Part shown: in pieces, positions 20,801-33,800 of the stretch | Position numbering within the stretch: the stretch's first letter is position 1 | Layout of the letters: every line of letters starts with the position of its first letter | Assembly (NCBI RefSeq): GCF_000801105.2 | Contig: NC_079514.1 | Span: 27,552,227-27,616,226, forward strand | Source: Raphanus sativus | Lineage: Eukaryota > Streptophyta > Magnoliopsida > Brassicales > Brassicaceae | Direction: 5' to 3' | DNA length: 64,000 nt | The notes under the pieces: model-generated | Database searches by the model: none | What the model was told of the DNA's origin: nothing | What the model saw: only the letters and a program-made list of their open reading frames with translations | Program-made: the position numbers and the translations under genes

Positions 20801-23800
20801 AACAGTTATATAAAAATGAGCACTGAAAACTGAGGAAGACAATAATATCATTAGTGAACAAATAAGCCTTAAGATTATGACCTGAGGAAATTAATTTATT
20901 CTAAATAGTCATTAAGTTTTGAGTTCGGTAATTTTTTCTCTGGATAACTCGTCTCGTTCTTTACTTCTAATTCAGAGAGAAAAGAAGAAGCCAGAAATTG
21001 GAAAAGAGTACTTCCGCCATAAGAACCTTGAAGAAATTGTTAAAGGCTATCCTTACAAGATAAACTTGCCTGAAGACGATGTAGTCAAAGGTAAAGTCAG
21101 GATCCTCTATTATGCTCAAGTTTCCCGGGATAATCACTGGACTATCATCCATGGTGACTGTTCTTTTTTTCTCACGAACTATCACAGAAACTCAGATCCG
21201 GTTAGCTCTTATTGACTTTCTGAGAGGACTTGTTGAATTTGATCCAGCAAAACGTTGGTCACCTTTTCAGGTATTGAACTTCCTGGCTAACGTCATCTAT
21301 ATATCTTGTTTTAAAGGCTTCATATTGTCTTGCTACTCATAATGGATACACATCTACTTTTCATTTCTTTAGGCGGCTAAGCACCCTTTTATCACTGGGG
21401 AACCTTTTACGTGCCCATACAACCCTCCTCCAGAAACACCTCATGTGGTGAGTCGGATGAAATTCTTTCCCACGTCTCAAACTTCCTGTGTGGCCTTATT
21501 GTCATACCAATGATAGTTTTACTTCATCATTTTCTAAACCAAACAATCATAAGATGGATTGAAGATACTTTTTCTTCTAGCACACATTCTTACCATATTT
21601 TAATCTTCTTTCGAAGATCTTGCAGAAAAATGGCTAAAGAAAATTGAGACTCTTTCTTGAGGAAGGACGTTTGAAAAAAATCCTCTATTTTCACTCATTT
21701 TTTTTTTGTTATCTTTTCGTTTTTTCTTATAGCATGTTGCTCAAAATATCAAAGTGGACCATCATCCAGGTGGAGGGCACTGGTTTGCCGCTGGTCTTTC
21801 TCCTCATGTATGACTCTTGTCTCTTTTAGAGAATTTGTAACACCTTCAAGTATTTTGTGGACCTCATTTTTAAAGTAATTTATTTCTCTGATAGGCATCA
21901 GGGATAACCAGAATGCCCATGCAAAATAGTCCCCATTTTCAGATGATACCTTATTCACATGCAAATAGTTACGGGAGTATCGGAAGCTATGGTAGCTACA
22001 ATGATGGCACTATTCAGGGAAATAGCTACGGGAGCTATGGAGAGAACGGCAGCAATATGTTTGCCTATTATTCTCCTGTTAATCATACTGGCCTATACAT
22101 GCAAAACAAAGGTGGTGTCCCAATGCTTGGAACTAGTCCTGATGCCAGACGTAGGGTTATGCAGTACCCACATGGAAATGGCCTTGGCACAAGTCCCTCC
22201 GCTGGAAATTTTGCTCCTCTCCCCCTTGGCACTAGTCCGTCACAGTTTACTCCACCGAATACAAACAATCAATTTTTTGCTGGCTCTCCTGGACACCATG
22301 GTCCGACATCTCCAGTAAGAAACAGTTGTCACGGATCTCCTTTAGGTAAAATGGCTGCATTCAGTCAGTTCAACCGAAGAAAAAGCGTTGGATATCCTGG
22401 AGGTTCTCAGTCTCAGGATTCTTCCTCATCACAAGCGCAAGGGCATGGGATCAATAATTTTTATCATAGTGAGGGGTATTCTGCACAAAACATTTCAAGC
22501 TCATCCCTTCGGTCCAATATGTATAACCCTTCCAGTACTGGACCCCATCCCGAAAATCAGGATAATGCCTTATCAGTGCCTGATCCAGGAGACTGGGACC
22601 CAAATTACAGGCAAGTAAACAATGTCTTCTCTACTATAGAATGTCAAGGTTTTTTCTCTGTGAATGTATGTTGTGTATATGTGGCAGGCTTATACAGAAT
22701 ATGAGTGATGGTGTGCTTCTGTATTGCCTTAGTTCGAACAATACTGGAACATGCATGTCACAGCCCCTGATTTCTCATCACTGTTAACTGTAGTTGGGTT
22801 TTAGACTTAGAAAAACTTATGGGCATTGAAGCTGTATCAAAATCGATCTGTGGAGTGTTATCTAAGACTAATCACGTTATAGTATCCATTTGAATGGGCA
22901 ACCTCTTTTCATTTTGCAATTTACAGTCACATAAGATACATGTTTACCTCCAGTCCTTTAATTGGAAGTTCTAATATGCACAATTTTTGTTACATGTATA
23001 GTGATGAATTGCTTCTACAAGAAGATAGCGCAGATGAGAGTGCCATTGCTAATGCATTCAGCAGAAGTATGCAACTTGGTTCAACAGATACCTCCAGTTC
23101 CAGAAGGTTCAACAGTAATGCCTCGGCCTCGTCATCAAATCTGGCAACCCAAAGGTAACCTAAAAGATATCCTGCAGAAAAGTATGCTGCAAAGGTTGAA
23201 GCTCTGTTAAAATGAGCGAACATACATCCTTACATCTTCCATAAGTATTAACTTTTTACCAGGACAAGCGATGTAGTAGCTTTGAGTATCGGTACTATGT
23301 TATAAACGCAGAAACTCACATACTTGATATTGATGCTGCCTGAATTCGTGATTTTAGCTTTGTTGTGCACATTAGGCATCTTGGTTGATGTGTATCTGAC
23401 GCAATTAGGAAGTGTAAAAACACCATTTTATATTTAATGACCCAGTAGAAAGGAAGCGAAACTTGTACTCCAGACATGATCTTTTGTTTATCACTTGAAG
23501 TTGCTCTGATGGGGAAAATTGAATTTATACTAATGCATATCATTTAATGCTCTTTTTCATTTCACTCTTGCTGGATCTGATTGGCTTGCTTGCTTGTAAC
23601 TTATTCAGGAGATATGTTGTCAATCAAGCCTTTTCGCAAGTAGAGAATGGCAGCCCTCCAAGCAATGATCCTCATGCCAGATTTGGCCAACTTATGCCAG
23701 GATCACAATTCACTCCTCATGTCTCCCAGAACTCTCCAAGTCGCTTAGGGCAGCAGCGGGTCAATCACGGGAGGCAAAATGCTGGAAGGGCGATGGATCG

Positions 23801-24066
23801 GAATCACATCAATGCACAGCTTCCTCCGTCCAATAACAATTATGGGGGTCAACGCTCACCCAGAAGTAGCTCATATACCAATGGTGTCCCTTGGGGTACG
23901 TAGTTTTCACTAATAACTCTCTTTTTTTCTTTACAGCCTTTGATTGGGGTCTTAGACTCTAAATGATACTTACTGACTTGCAGGAGGACGTAGGACTAAC
24001 AACCATCATGTCCCGAATGTTCCTTCGACGTCTCGTGGAAGGATGGATTATGGAAGTATTGCCTAA
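17844..24066 (+). CDS. YAK1: YAK1-type DYRK dual-specificity protein kinase
   Basis: Eighteen coding exons keep one frame of 913 codons: 17844-17987, 18615-18814, 18965-19118, 19225-19334, 19463-19532, 19625-19707, 19801-19879, 19965-20005, 20319-20441, 20620-20770, 20976-21090, 21188-21270, 21373-21447, 21733-21807, 21895-22610, 23002-23154, 23609-23895, 23984-24066. The kinase domain (about 116-457) has the loop GHGTFGQV, Lys145 (VAVKVIK), HCDLKPEN with Asp243, DFG at 264-266 and the DYRK autophosphorylation pair YSY (276/278) before SRYYRSPEV. The tail is Gly/Ser/Asn-rich. It resembles Arabidopsis YAK1, which acts downstream of TOR in growth arrest and stress responses. The intron after 22610 begins GC, not GT, and gives the expected residues NYSDELLLQ. 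No lesion was found. The 5' UTR probably lies within 17264-17843. Confidence 0.95.
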
Positions 24067-24516
24067 GTTCCCGGTCTTAATTCTCATTTATTTTGTTCTT
24101 TCTCTTGGTGTGCAATCTCCTTGTTGGAAGTTTGGGAACAAAGTTTGTACTGAGACAAGAAGAAACAATACTAGTTCATGGCTTGTGGGCTTTTGATCAG
24201 AAGATGCTCATTCATTGTGCCTGTTGCACAAATAAATCCAAAAAAAAAAAATGTTATCGATATTGTTGGTCTATTAATAGGAATTTCGTATTGATACTGA
24301 ATGGATCTTTTTCTGGAAAAGTCGTTAGTTTAACTCAGTCTCTCTTGTTCATCTTGATTTATCTACATATCTCTTGTTCATCTCTTAATTTCTCCAACAC
24401 CTTAGTGAAAAACATCTCTCAACTGGTATGTATACCTTCTTATTAAACACAGGAGAAACGATGACTGAGAGCAGTCCAAAAGTAAGAGTCTCGAAGCTAA
24501 AGAAGAAAAAAAACTC
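24067..24516 (+). other. YAK1 3' region and convergent intergenic DNA
   Basis: Follows the YAK1 stop. It contains AAATAAATCC with an A-run at 24224-24250, a plausible poly(A) context. The next gene ends on the opposite strand at 24517, so the two genes are convergent with at most 450 bp between stops. Confidence 0.5.
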
Positions 24517-26226
24517 TCATTTTATTCCAATAACAGACATTAGAGCACAAAGTCTGTCACTAACATGTGCAATATCTTGATTCTCCGTCTCCAACATCAT
24601 CAACGGTGGCAGTTCCACACCCATAAACATATAGAGCGCCTTCAATTCTTCGTAATATGTCGTGCTCCTAGCAACACTGTATCCTACTATTTTCCTTAAC
24701 TTTTCCATCTTTGCCCATATCTGCTCCTCGCTATACAACAACACCTTCATCTACATACCAAGACCTCTATCTCAGTAAACATTACTTGTATGCATAATAT
24801 CTATATCGAAGGAGGAAGAATAAGACAAGCATGCTTCACAGATACTATTACAAGCACCAAGTCCTAAGAGATTCCCACAATGTTTAAAGAACATATGCAA
24901 TATGGTATATTTATTTTGAGACGCTGCATATATAATTCATGCTCTGACAAAAAGTATCGTTGCTTTCCTACTTTTCTTGTTGTTCCTTCTTTGCTTGGAT
25001 ATTATTATAAGCTATTACACCTTCACCATGAACTCTAATAAACTCACACCACACCAAGACCATGGAAACTAGAATGAAGCATGGTCAAATATGATGCTAT
25101 ATATGTTGCCATTCAGTAATTAAATCATAGGATGAATGGAAAACATCCTAACCTCATTTGAAGATTTTTCCACAGCCTTCCGTCTAGATGCTTCTTTTGT
25201 AGTACACTCAAGTGCCCTTCCTGCATATATAAGAAACGCTTGAAAATTCATAAGCTAATGATGTCACATATTATTAAAACCTGCAAGCTGCACATATATC
25301 TAAAACCACCTTCAAGTTCAGTTCCATACACTTTTTTCTTTCTTGATAGATCTTCAACTCTTGTTGAATCGTTGTTGTCCTCTCCGAAAGATTTTTCAGA
25401 GATTCCTCTACCATGGAATTGATTAGCACTACCCTCGTCGTCTCTAATACTCTCTAACAAGCTCTTTGACTCTTTTCTGATATTCTCAGGGGTTTGATAC
25501 ACATCAAACATAATGTTAGTAACTCTGAAGGGTGTTATGTGATCATTGTCACCTTCCTTGTAAGAAATTGCAGCAGTACCCTCTTCCTCAGCCTGCACAC
25601 AACACGGATCACTCATAGCCACTCGTGTCATGCCATCATCATATATATCACCGTGACCAACCTTGTCGTGGAGTAGCACCATTTTGTCACCTCTTCCACC
25701 AAAAGCAGTAGCAGGAAGCAGTTTTCTCATCAGCTTTTCAGTACAAACATAGCTCGCCAAGAGAAAACAATAGGGAAGGGACGAGATCAAGGCGATCGTG
25801 GAGGCAACAATGAGTGGAGGAACAAGGAATGGTGCGGAAAACATGACAAGAACTACTGCAAGAACCATCTTTCCCAAACTTACCTTTTTCCTCCAAATCC
25901 AACCCATTCTTGCTTCCGAGCACTGCTGAAATTAGTAACATTCACTGCCATGGCATTTAAAATGTAGGAACAAAATATGGTTCTAGCTAAGAATAAACCT
26001 TAACAAAAAATTCACCAAGTACTTTCTTAATCCTTGTTCGTTATTCATCTGTATATGCATCAGACTATAAGAGAAAACTAGTGATGGTTTTGCTAATAAA
26101 AACACGTAACTAAAAAATTTATTTATTTTGTATGTAAAAATCAAATTTTCAAGACGGAAAACAAAAGACTCAAACCTGATTAGCAAGATTAAGTTGTGAT
26201 CGCAGATTCACCAAAGCTTCATAGAG
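24517..26226 (-). CDS. Unnamed membrane protein, four exons seen
   Basis: Exons on the minus strand: 26176-26226, 25310-25925, 25153-25220 and 24517-24750. Together they form one frame of about 322 residues ending VIGIK. The first exon seen encodes LYEALVNLRSQLNLANQ, spliced in phase to QCSEARMGWIWRKK. Two hydrophobic stretches follow (MVLAVVLVMFSAPFLVPPLI and VASTIALISSLPYCFLLASY), then a polar acidic middle and a C-terminal helical part (EEQIWAKMEKLRKIVGYS, YYEELKALYMFMGVELPP). The donor AAG|GTGGTT of exon 25310 is chosen because it alone keeps the frame; a longer open read-through ends at 25248. The start is uncertain: either Met 25907 with a 5' UTR exon, or an unseen exon upstream of 26226. 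I do not recognise the family; N-terminal membrane anchoring is inferred. Confidence 0.7.
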
Positions 26227-26420
26227 CTGCAAAAAAACTCTCTAATTAAAGGCAGGAGCAGCAAAGTAACACGTGTTGTGATTGGGACAACACCACACAA
26301 GGTTGCATGGCAATTGTTGATTTCGTTCTCTAACGTGGCTGTTTCTCAGATTATGAAGTCAATGGTCGCGTTCTCCAACCTAGAGCAAATGCGCGTCGGT
26401 TTTGTCTAAAAATATAATTT

Positions 26421-26491
26421 AATAATTTTTTTTATCGTTATTATCTTCTTTTTTTTGCCTGACAAAAATAATAATAACGATAAAAATTATC
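26421..26491. repeat. Short AT-rich inverted repeat
   Basis: Arms of about 25 bp (core TTTTTATCGTTATTAT and its complement) at about 26421-26445 and 26465-26491 flank a 19-bp loop. It would form a strong hairpin. It could be a small MITE-like foldback. No function is evident. Confidence 0.6.
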
Positions 26492-26907
26492 TTATTTTTT
26501 ATTTTATATAATAATGGAAGCTCCTTTGATCCATTAATTTGACTAAATATTCAATTGCTTATAAATCCGGAGGTCTGGAGTTCAAATCTCCAAAAAATAC
26601 TAAATTATGCAGATTATGGAAAAACAGGTTATATGAGATCTTCAGCTTGATGCATGACGTACCATCGAACATGAATTTTATAGAACGGCTCAAAGTGCTG
26701 CAGCTAAGGGTGTATTCTCATAAGATGGTAGAATTATCGGTTGTAGAATCATCTTTATAATATTCTCATCGTTGTAATAGCATAATTAATCGATTCAGAT
26801 GTTCATAAAAAAAACTTTCATATCAATTTTTTTTTTTGAACTTTACAAATAAACAGTTTCTCTTGAAAAGGTACAGTTTCTCTTGAAAAGGTATCTTTAT
26901 ACTATCG

Positions 26908-29900
26908 CTAGGATTTAACCCGCCTACGGACGAGTGAGTTAACATTAAAACTACTTTAATTTTATTTTATAAAGCATTTGAAAATTTTACTTTATATTGA
27001 AAATAATAAATATAATTTATTTTAATTCTAAGACCAAATCGTAAATTTTGTTAAATTTCGTTGGTTTGAATTGAAAAGACTACTAACATTTTTTTTGCTC
27101 CAGAACACAAAATTATTAAATAAATAAATTAAGAAAAATGTAATGATTTATATTTTCTATTAAATTTATATATCAATTTGATATAGTTAAAGAAAATATA
27201 AAGTAAAATTAACTAATATTTTTTATTTCTAAGAGTATCAGATTTTAATATTATTACAATAATTAATTACCATAATAAATTAATACACCTATCTCCAAGT
27301 AAAATCAATTCAAAATCAAATATAATGTGATAAAATTGTAGAAAGTTATATTTTAAAGTAATATATAATAGTTTTGATAATGTCATAAATAATAGTTAGT
27401 ATATATTATGTAACAACAAATGATGTTTTATAATATATGTTTATTCCAGTTTATATTAAATTTTCAATTTATAATGGAATTTTCTTTAGTTTTTAGTTTT
27501 ACTAATTATGTATTTTCAGACTATTTTAGCATTTGTTGAACTTTTTATAATATTTGTTGGAAATTTCGCTCATGCTATTTGAAAAAAATTGTTATAGTTT
27601 AATAGTGTTATAAATTAATAAAGTATTATAAATTAATAAAGTATTACATTTCGAGCAGAATTTTACTTGAGTTTAATACCCTATCATATCAAATACTTTG
27701 CTTGGAATAATTGTTTCTAAATTTTATAAGTCATTTATATTTGTTCCTCTCATTTCATGTGTTGTAGAGTTCTTATTTTGTAATTCATTAAGTTTTATTA
27801 AATTAGAATCTTGTTTTGGTATAGATATGAGAACTAGTTTCCTGTTTGTATGTTGAAAATCTGTTAAAAATATGTCGTAGATGGTTAAAATGTTTACTTT
27901 ATTTACTTGCCTTTTTATATATTTTTGGATTGACTCTAGTGATTTCTTGGCTTTTGACACAAAGGTGTGCTAAAAAATTAGCTACCTTACGTTAATTTTT
28001 CTATTATAGGATTATTATTATTAATTTTATTTTTGTATACCATGAGAATATTATACTCTCATTGTCTAGTCCTCCATGAGAATTTTATTTATTTTTGTCA
28101 CTAATTAAATAACATTCCTATGCATAACGTCTGTAACTTCATCATACGCTCTTAGCCTCTTCTCCCATGTTGGTAAAGTGGATAAACTTTGACTGTGCCG
28201 CTTTCAACGTTTTATCCCTAAACGCTCCTGAATCTGAACCGCTGCTTTTGTGGCTGTTTGGTATGCTATCAGAGCGTCGTTAAGATTCAGTTAATCATAC
28301 AGGAGAGCGCCTCAGTTTGACATCTCCCCTTTGCAAGCACATGGTGTCCACTACTTTTGTCAGCAACGTTCATATCTATAAACTGGGACACCTGCAAATA
28401 AGCAGATAAACCATCAAATCTATTTTGTTGTGCTAAAGCTCTAACCCAATATTAATATATCGTAGTAAGTGGCGTCTCGGCGATTAGTCTTGGTGACCCT
28501 CTTTTGGCCCTCCCGACCGGTTTGCAGAACGATAGAGAACCAAAGTGTTTTTAAAGCATTGTACAGTCTCAAGCTCGCTTTAAAAGCTGGAGCTCTTCGG
28601 ACCTATATTCCACCAAAAAATAAATCAACCAGTACGCTAAAACCGATGCAATTCAACAGAACCGAGGTATTACATTTGTCGTTATATTTTCGCCTATGCA
28701 CACTAAACAAATGACAGACCAGGAAATAGGAGATACTTACTCAATCTCTAAGCCTTCCTCTGATGAATTGTTGATGATGCAGATATAATCCTGATGAAAA
28801 GATTAAAATTATTAAATGCCAAAAAGTTAACGTGATAAGTAGAGAAGCAAGATATGAAGTGTTCATACCTCAATATTACTAATTGCATCATGTTGATCCC
28901 ATCTTCCACCGACACACTTGAAGACTCTAAAGTCACCAGTCACAAAAACAAAGTCAACATTAACCTTAAAATTTTGAAACAATACAATACAGTAATCAAT
29001 TTTGCTATGCATAGCAAATAGCACTTGTAGTCGTAGACTTGACTACATAAAAAAAAACAATATTCCCTTTACAAACGATAACTAATACATAATAATTCCA
29101 AATACATATTTTAGTTTATCCCAAACCAAATCTCACTACGTCAAATAGTATTGATAAGTAACCAGATCAAATTGCATTGTCATTCTGTAAAATGAGGAGC
29201 ACAGAAAAGAAGATAAAATAAGATTTCACCTTTCTGACGGTTGTGTTTAAATCTAGATATTGAAATCATTTTTAAAAACAGGGGAAAAAAAATCACTAAC
29301 GTTTATCATGGTATCTAAGTGATTGCTGCGGAAGAAGACACAAAGTTGACCTTCTCCAAGGCCTTCTTCCAAGTAAAAGAGCCTGGAGAAAATGACAAAT
29401 AACGATTTTTTTCCAACCATGGTCACCTCACAATTCTTGATAGCTTCATCTGAAAATTTAACCATGGTGAAGTTTCTTAAGAAAGTTGGGAAACATATGA
29501 AGTTTTCTCTATGCACAATAGAATACAAAGCGTAAGTGTGTGTGTAAGAACATACCTCTTTCTGGTGTGAGTCTATTTGCATACTTCTATTTGTCCATGA
29601 ATTAAGTTGCCTTCATAAACTGGAAAATATACAGTTACACATATGCATCATGGGATTGGTCATTAAGATATGGAAATGCAGTGAGCATTTTTTTAGTGAG
29701 TGAATTCAGTTGTAACATATCTCCAGCTTGCACTTTAGACGATTTCATAAAGAGATAGCAATTCATTTACATGGGTTAACAGAAGTTTCGGCTTCAGACT
29801 TGACTTGAATCTCAGAACAGCTCTGATATTTGGTTGAATCCAAATTAGACTTCTTAGAAATCACAAATACATCATCTATTACTTCTATTATCAGTCTCAA

Positions 29901-30511
29901 CATCACAATCATCTCTCAACTCCATTGAAGACACCGACACACCGACAGGACCATTTAAACAGATGATTTCAGTTTGATATATGCTCAACCAAAAAAATAA
30001 TTCCGTCAAACCGATCGATATGCCATGAACAACAACGATGCAATTACAACAGAACCAGTTATCTTAATCAGTAAATGGGATCTCAATGTGGAGAAGATAC
30101 CACGCTAACAGATTTATGTTTAATATCTGATTCAATACTTCAGATTTATAACGGATAAAGATCCAACAGTCAATAATAGAGATCGTATCTGTAACCATGA
30201 GCCATGTAGTAGTCTAAATTTGTGAGGAGCTTCTAGACGATGTCGAAGATCCACATGGCCTTACATCTCAGATTCCGGCATAGTTGGTCTCTGCGGCAAG
30301 TCTCCCGCTCTCGCAGTAGGAGGTGGAGAGGCCAAGAGGTAATCGATTGTATCAGAAAATATTGAAGCCCAACTCAGAATACCGACGAACAGAAGAGGAA
30401 AAGACAATTCTCAGAAGAATTGCTTATAAGAGGAAGAGAGACGACGTTAGAATCAGAACCGTGAAGGTGAGAAGACCAACAGATAGCATGATTTCTCTTT
30501 ATATATATAGA
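26908..30511 (-). mobile_element. Possible degenerate Helitron, minus strand
   Basis: On the minus strand a Helitron-like 5' end (A then TCTATATATATAAAGAG) starts at 30511. A candidate 3' end with an imperfect CGTCCGTAGGCGGG hairpin followed by TTAAATCCTAG ends at 26908. The base after CTAG is C rather than the expected T, and the hairpin is mismatched, so pairing of these ends is uncertain. The interior is AT-rich at 26930-28130 and of mixed composition at 28140-30511. It has no convincing gene; the short ORFs (for example 29253-29582) match nothing I know. Confidence 0.4.
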
Positions 30512-30830
30512 TCGTGGGTCGATTAATGGTCGGTTACTGGTATCACGCAACGAAGGAGACGAAAGATCGACTGCGCAACGGAAGTGGCTCTGGAGACGCG
30601 AAGAAACACTCACGTTAACTTTAATGGTTTACGTCGCGTTTCATCACGAAATGTTGATTCCAGCACGCCATGGGCTTCACAATGAAACGGCCCAACAACG
30701 CAAAAACTTGGATGAAACTCGAAATAAATTATGCGGTGCGTTTTTTAAATTCGACACGTGTCACCACCACCTTGAATTATTTTATGAGGTGGCAAGAGGA
30801 AAAGAGAATAATCTTCTTCTTTGGTATATA

Positions 30831-33800
30831 CTAGGGTAAACCCGCCATACGGGCGGGCGGGCGGGCGAGTAAAATTGATAGCACAAATTTATTTTAAAAT
30901 TTATGTTAATTTTACTTTAAATAGAATTAAGCTTCATAATTATTTTACAGCAATTTTATCTATGTTTTTCGGTTAAAATATTAAATTCTGTGTATGCATT
31001 GTTTGTTGTTCAATTGGTTGTTATTTTTTTAATTGATTAGTATTGTCTGAACCAGTTTTTTTATTATTTTTTTTGTTAACTTGAACCAGTTTTTTTAGTT
31101 CTGTGTAGACTTTTGAAATCCAAAACTTCGTTGCAAAATGGCTCCAATGATTAAACAATCCATGTATTATTTTGTTGTAAAAAGTTGTGGGAGATATGTT
31201 TGATACTGCGTGTTGTTGTAGCAGTTTTAGCTTTGATCCCACAAAGTCATTCTAAGGGATGGTATGAATTTCTTGGATTGCTTGAAGTAGAAGCAATTGT
31301 TGCAGTTGGTCTCCATTACATTGAAATGGCAGCTCGTTTGTGGTTTGAGCTTTCACATGTTTCTCTGGTAAAGACTTGTAAAGCAGACGTTTAACCGCCG
31401 TGTTTATTGAGCTAATGGTGCAGCAATTTCTACATGAGTGACAGATCATTATCGATACCAATATATGCAATTATCACATGTGCTTTAAACTGAATCATGT
31501 AAATGTCGTAAAGACAGTGTTCCAGGGAGATGGTAAAATTTTGGTGGAGCGTTCCAAATAGCATGGATGCAGTTGTAAAGTTATTGAACAAATTATACAT
31601 CCTAGACAACCAAAGTCATCAAAGGTACAATAGTCAGTTCTTCTCTTACAGGTTGTTTTTGTGTGTTTGAATTAGACCTGTTAGTTAAATCTGTTGAGCA
31701 ATTTTTAGTTATTCTTAATCAATGTAGTGAGCCATTCATCTAGTAGTTTTAGGGGCTGAGTTGTTTTTATAAGTCTGTATTTGACCCTTTCAGATCAAAA
31801 TCATATGAAATATTTTATTGGTGTTTTTAAAGTTGGGATTATTTTGCTTTATGTTTTTTTGTGTCAGAATTTTTTTAAGGGTGATGGGTATTGTGTTATC
31901 AGTTGAACTGGCTAAGATGACGAAGAAGATCATCTTGACACTTCAGTGCCGAAACTGCAGGCACTTTTCTCAACAGTCAAGGTAAAGGAACTATCTCCAT
32001 GCATCAATTCTTTTTTTTTCAATTCCTGTGTATTCATAGTTATTTTTGTCGCAGCAGTCACGTTAAGCTCTGTTTATTTCTTATTTGTAGTGGAAATCTA
32101 TAGATGATAGAGATACACAAAAAATCTCAAACGTGTTCCTTTGAAACAATTTGGAATCAGATGTGTTCCATAGTTCATAAATCTAAATCCATAGACCACA
32201 TGTATATTAAAAAAAAATTCTTTGAGCCAAGTGGGAAGGTGACATTGGTAAAAAGCTTGAGCCTTGGGCTCATCATTGTCTTAGCGATGCAAGAAGATAA
32301 CAGTGAAAAGCAGAGCACTTAATCAAGAATGAGACAATATGTCTGGCCAAGAGTCATAGTAATCAAACGTATGTCAAACTGCAAGAAATCAGAGAAGAAG
32401 AACCCTGAGGTGCCACTTCCATCCACATACTGAAACGTGTAAGCGCAAATGTTGTTCTTAGCAGAACAACCTGAATTAGAGGACTGAACACCCCACCTGC
32501 ATCTTTAGTCAGAAAATGAGATTGGTGTCGTTGTTACTTAGCTTCCTGGATCAAAGTAAGTCAACTGAATCTGTAAACAGAGCAGCACACTAATCTCAAA
32601 TCAGAGAAATTAAAAATCACAGAACATCACCTCTTGTGTTTGAGGGCAGCCATTGCAAGAAGCACATTAAGTCAAATCAGAGAATTTACTTGGAGTTCAC
32701 TGGTTTGAGGGCAGCCATTGCAAGAAGCACAAATAACTCACAAACATCACCTTTATAATGATTAAGGTAACCATTCTCCTCCAATCTCACCACCGACTTT
32801 GAAAAAATAGCTAGAGAAGATTATCTACCACTGGACCTGCCTAACCTCTCATGTGCTCCTTTTGCATAACTCGTCTTTCATGCGATCTCTTTAGCCTAAG
32901 CAAAATGGAGTTTATCTCCATAGTAGTCAGCAACCTGTAATCCGTAATGCAATTAAAATGTGAAGCAAATTTAACCAACAGACAAATGAGACAGGGACGG
33001 GTAAATCGAGCGAGGATGAGAACATTGTAAACCCAGAGGTTTGATAAGATCATAAGAACTACCCAAGAAAGATCAAAGGAGATGAAGATTAATCAGGCAA
33101 AGTCTATAACATAATCACTATCTCATCTCAAGAACTTGATCACATAAGTCGACTAAAAAGTTCACTGCAAATATACGACTATTCATTATCTATGCAATTG
33201 AATCATACCGTCTTTCATACTGTAATATAGTTGTCTTGGAGATTCCTTGCACTGTTCATATTTCACAGGGCAAAATCGAACTGTGGTTCCACATATATAT
33301 CCAGTCAACCAATCAACAATGGATTTTGCATTCTTCAGGTCATGTTAAGATATGATGAGAGAAGAGGAGTTGGCAAAAATTTCAAGTCATTTGAAAGGCT
33401 ATAAAAGAACTAAGCTACCTCCGAAATGATCACTCTATTACGATTATGCTGAACTTATGAACTCTACGTGGTCCTCCGTACCTGTCTTTCTCTACATATG
33501 TGATCTTCCACTACCACTGCAATGACAAACAGGTCATCTTATAAGTCTTAAGCATTGGTTTCTATTACACATGTATGAATGCAAAGAGAAAATATATTAC
33601 CTATACGAACACGTAAAAGAAGAATTTAAATTGCAGCTTGAACGGATTTGCTACGGATTTGACACTGAAACCATTTTGATTGCCTCTGCATAACTCCATA
33701 CCAACCGCGAAGCTGCTTTTTAAAACAATCCTCTTCGCACTCCATACAGATCTTGTCCCTATCAAAACATTCATTTCGCTGGAAAGGTAAGAAAGCTTCT

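Noticed and set aside
26545..26590. tRNA-like T-arm (GGAGTTCAAATCTCC) suggesting a tRNA or SINE
   Set aside because: No A-box, anticodon arm or acceptor stem could be folded around it, and no poly(A)/T tail follows.
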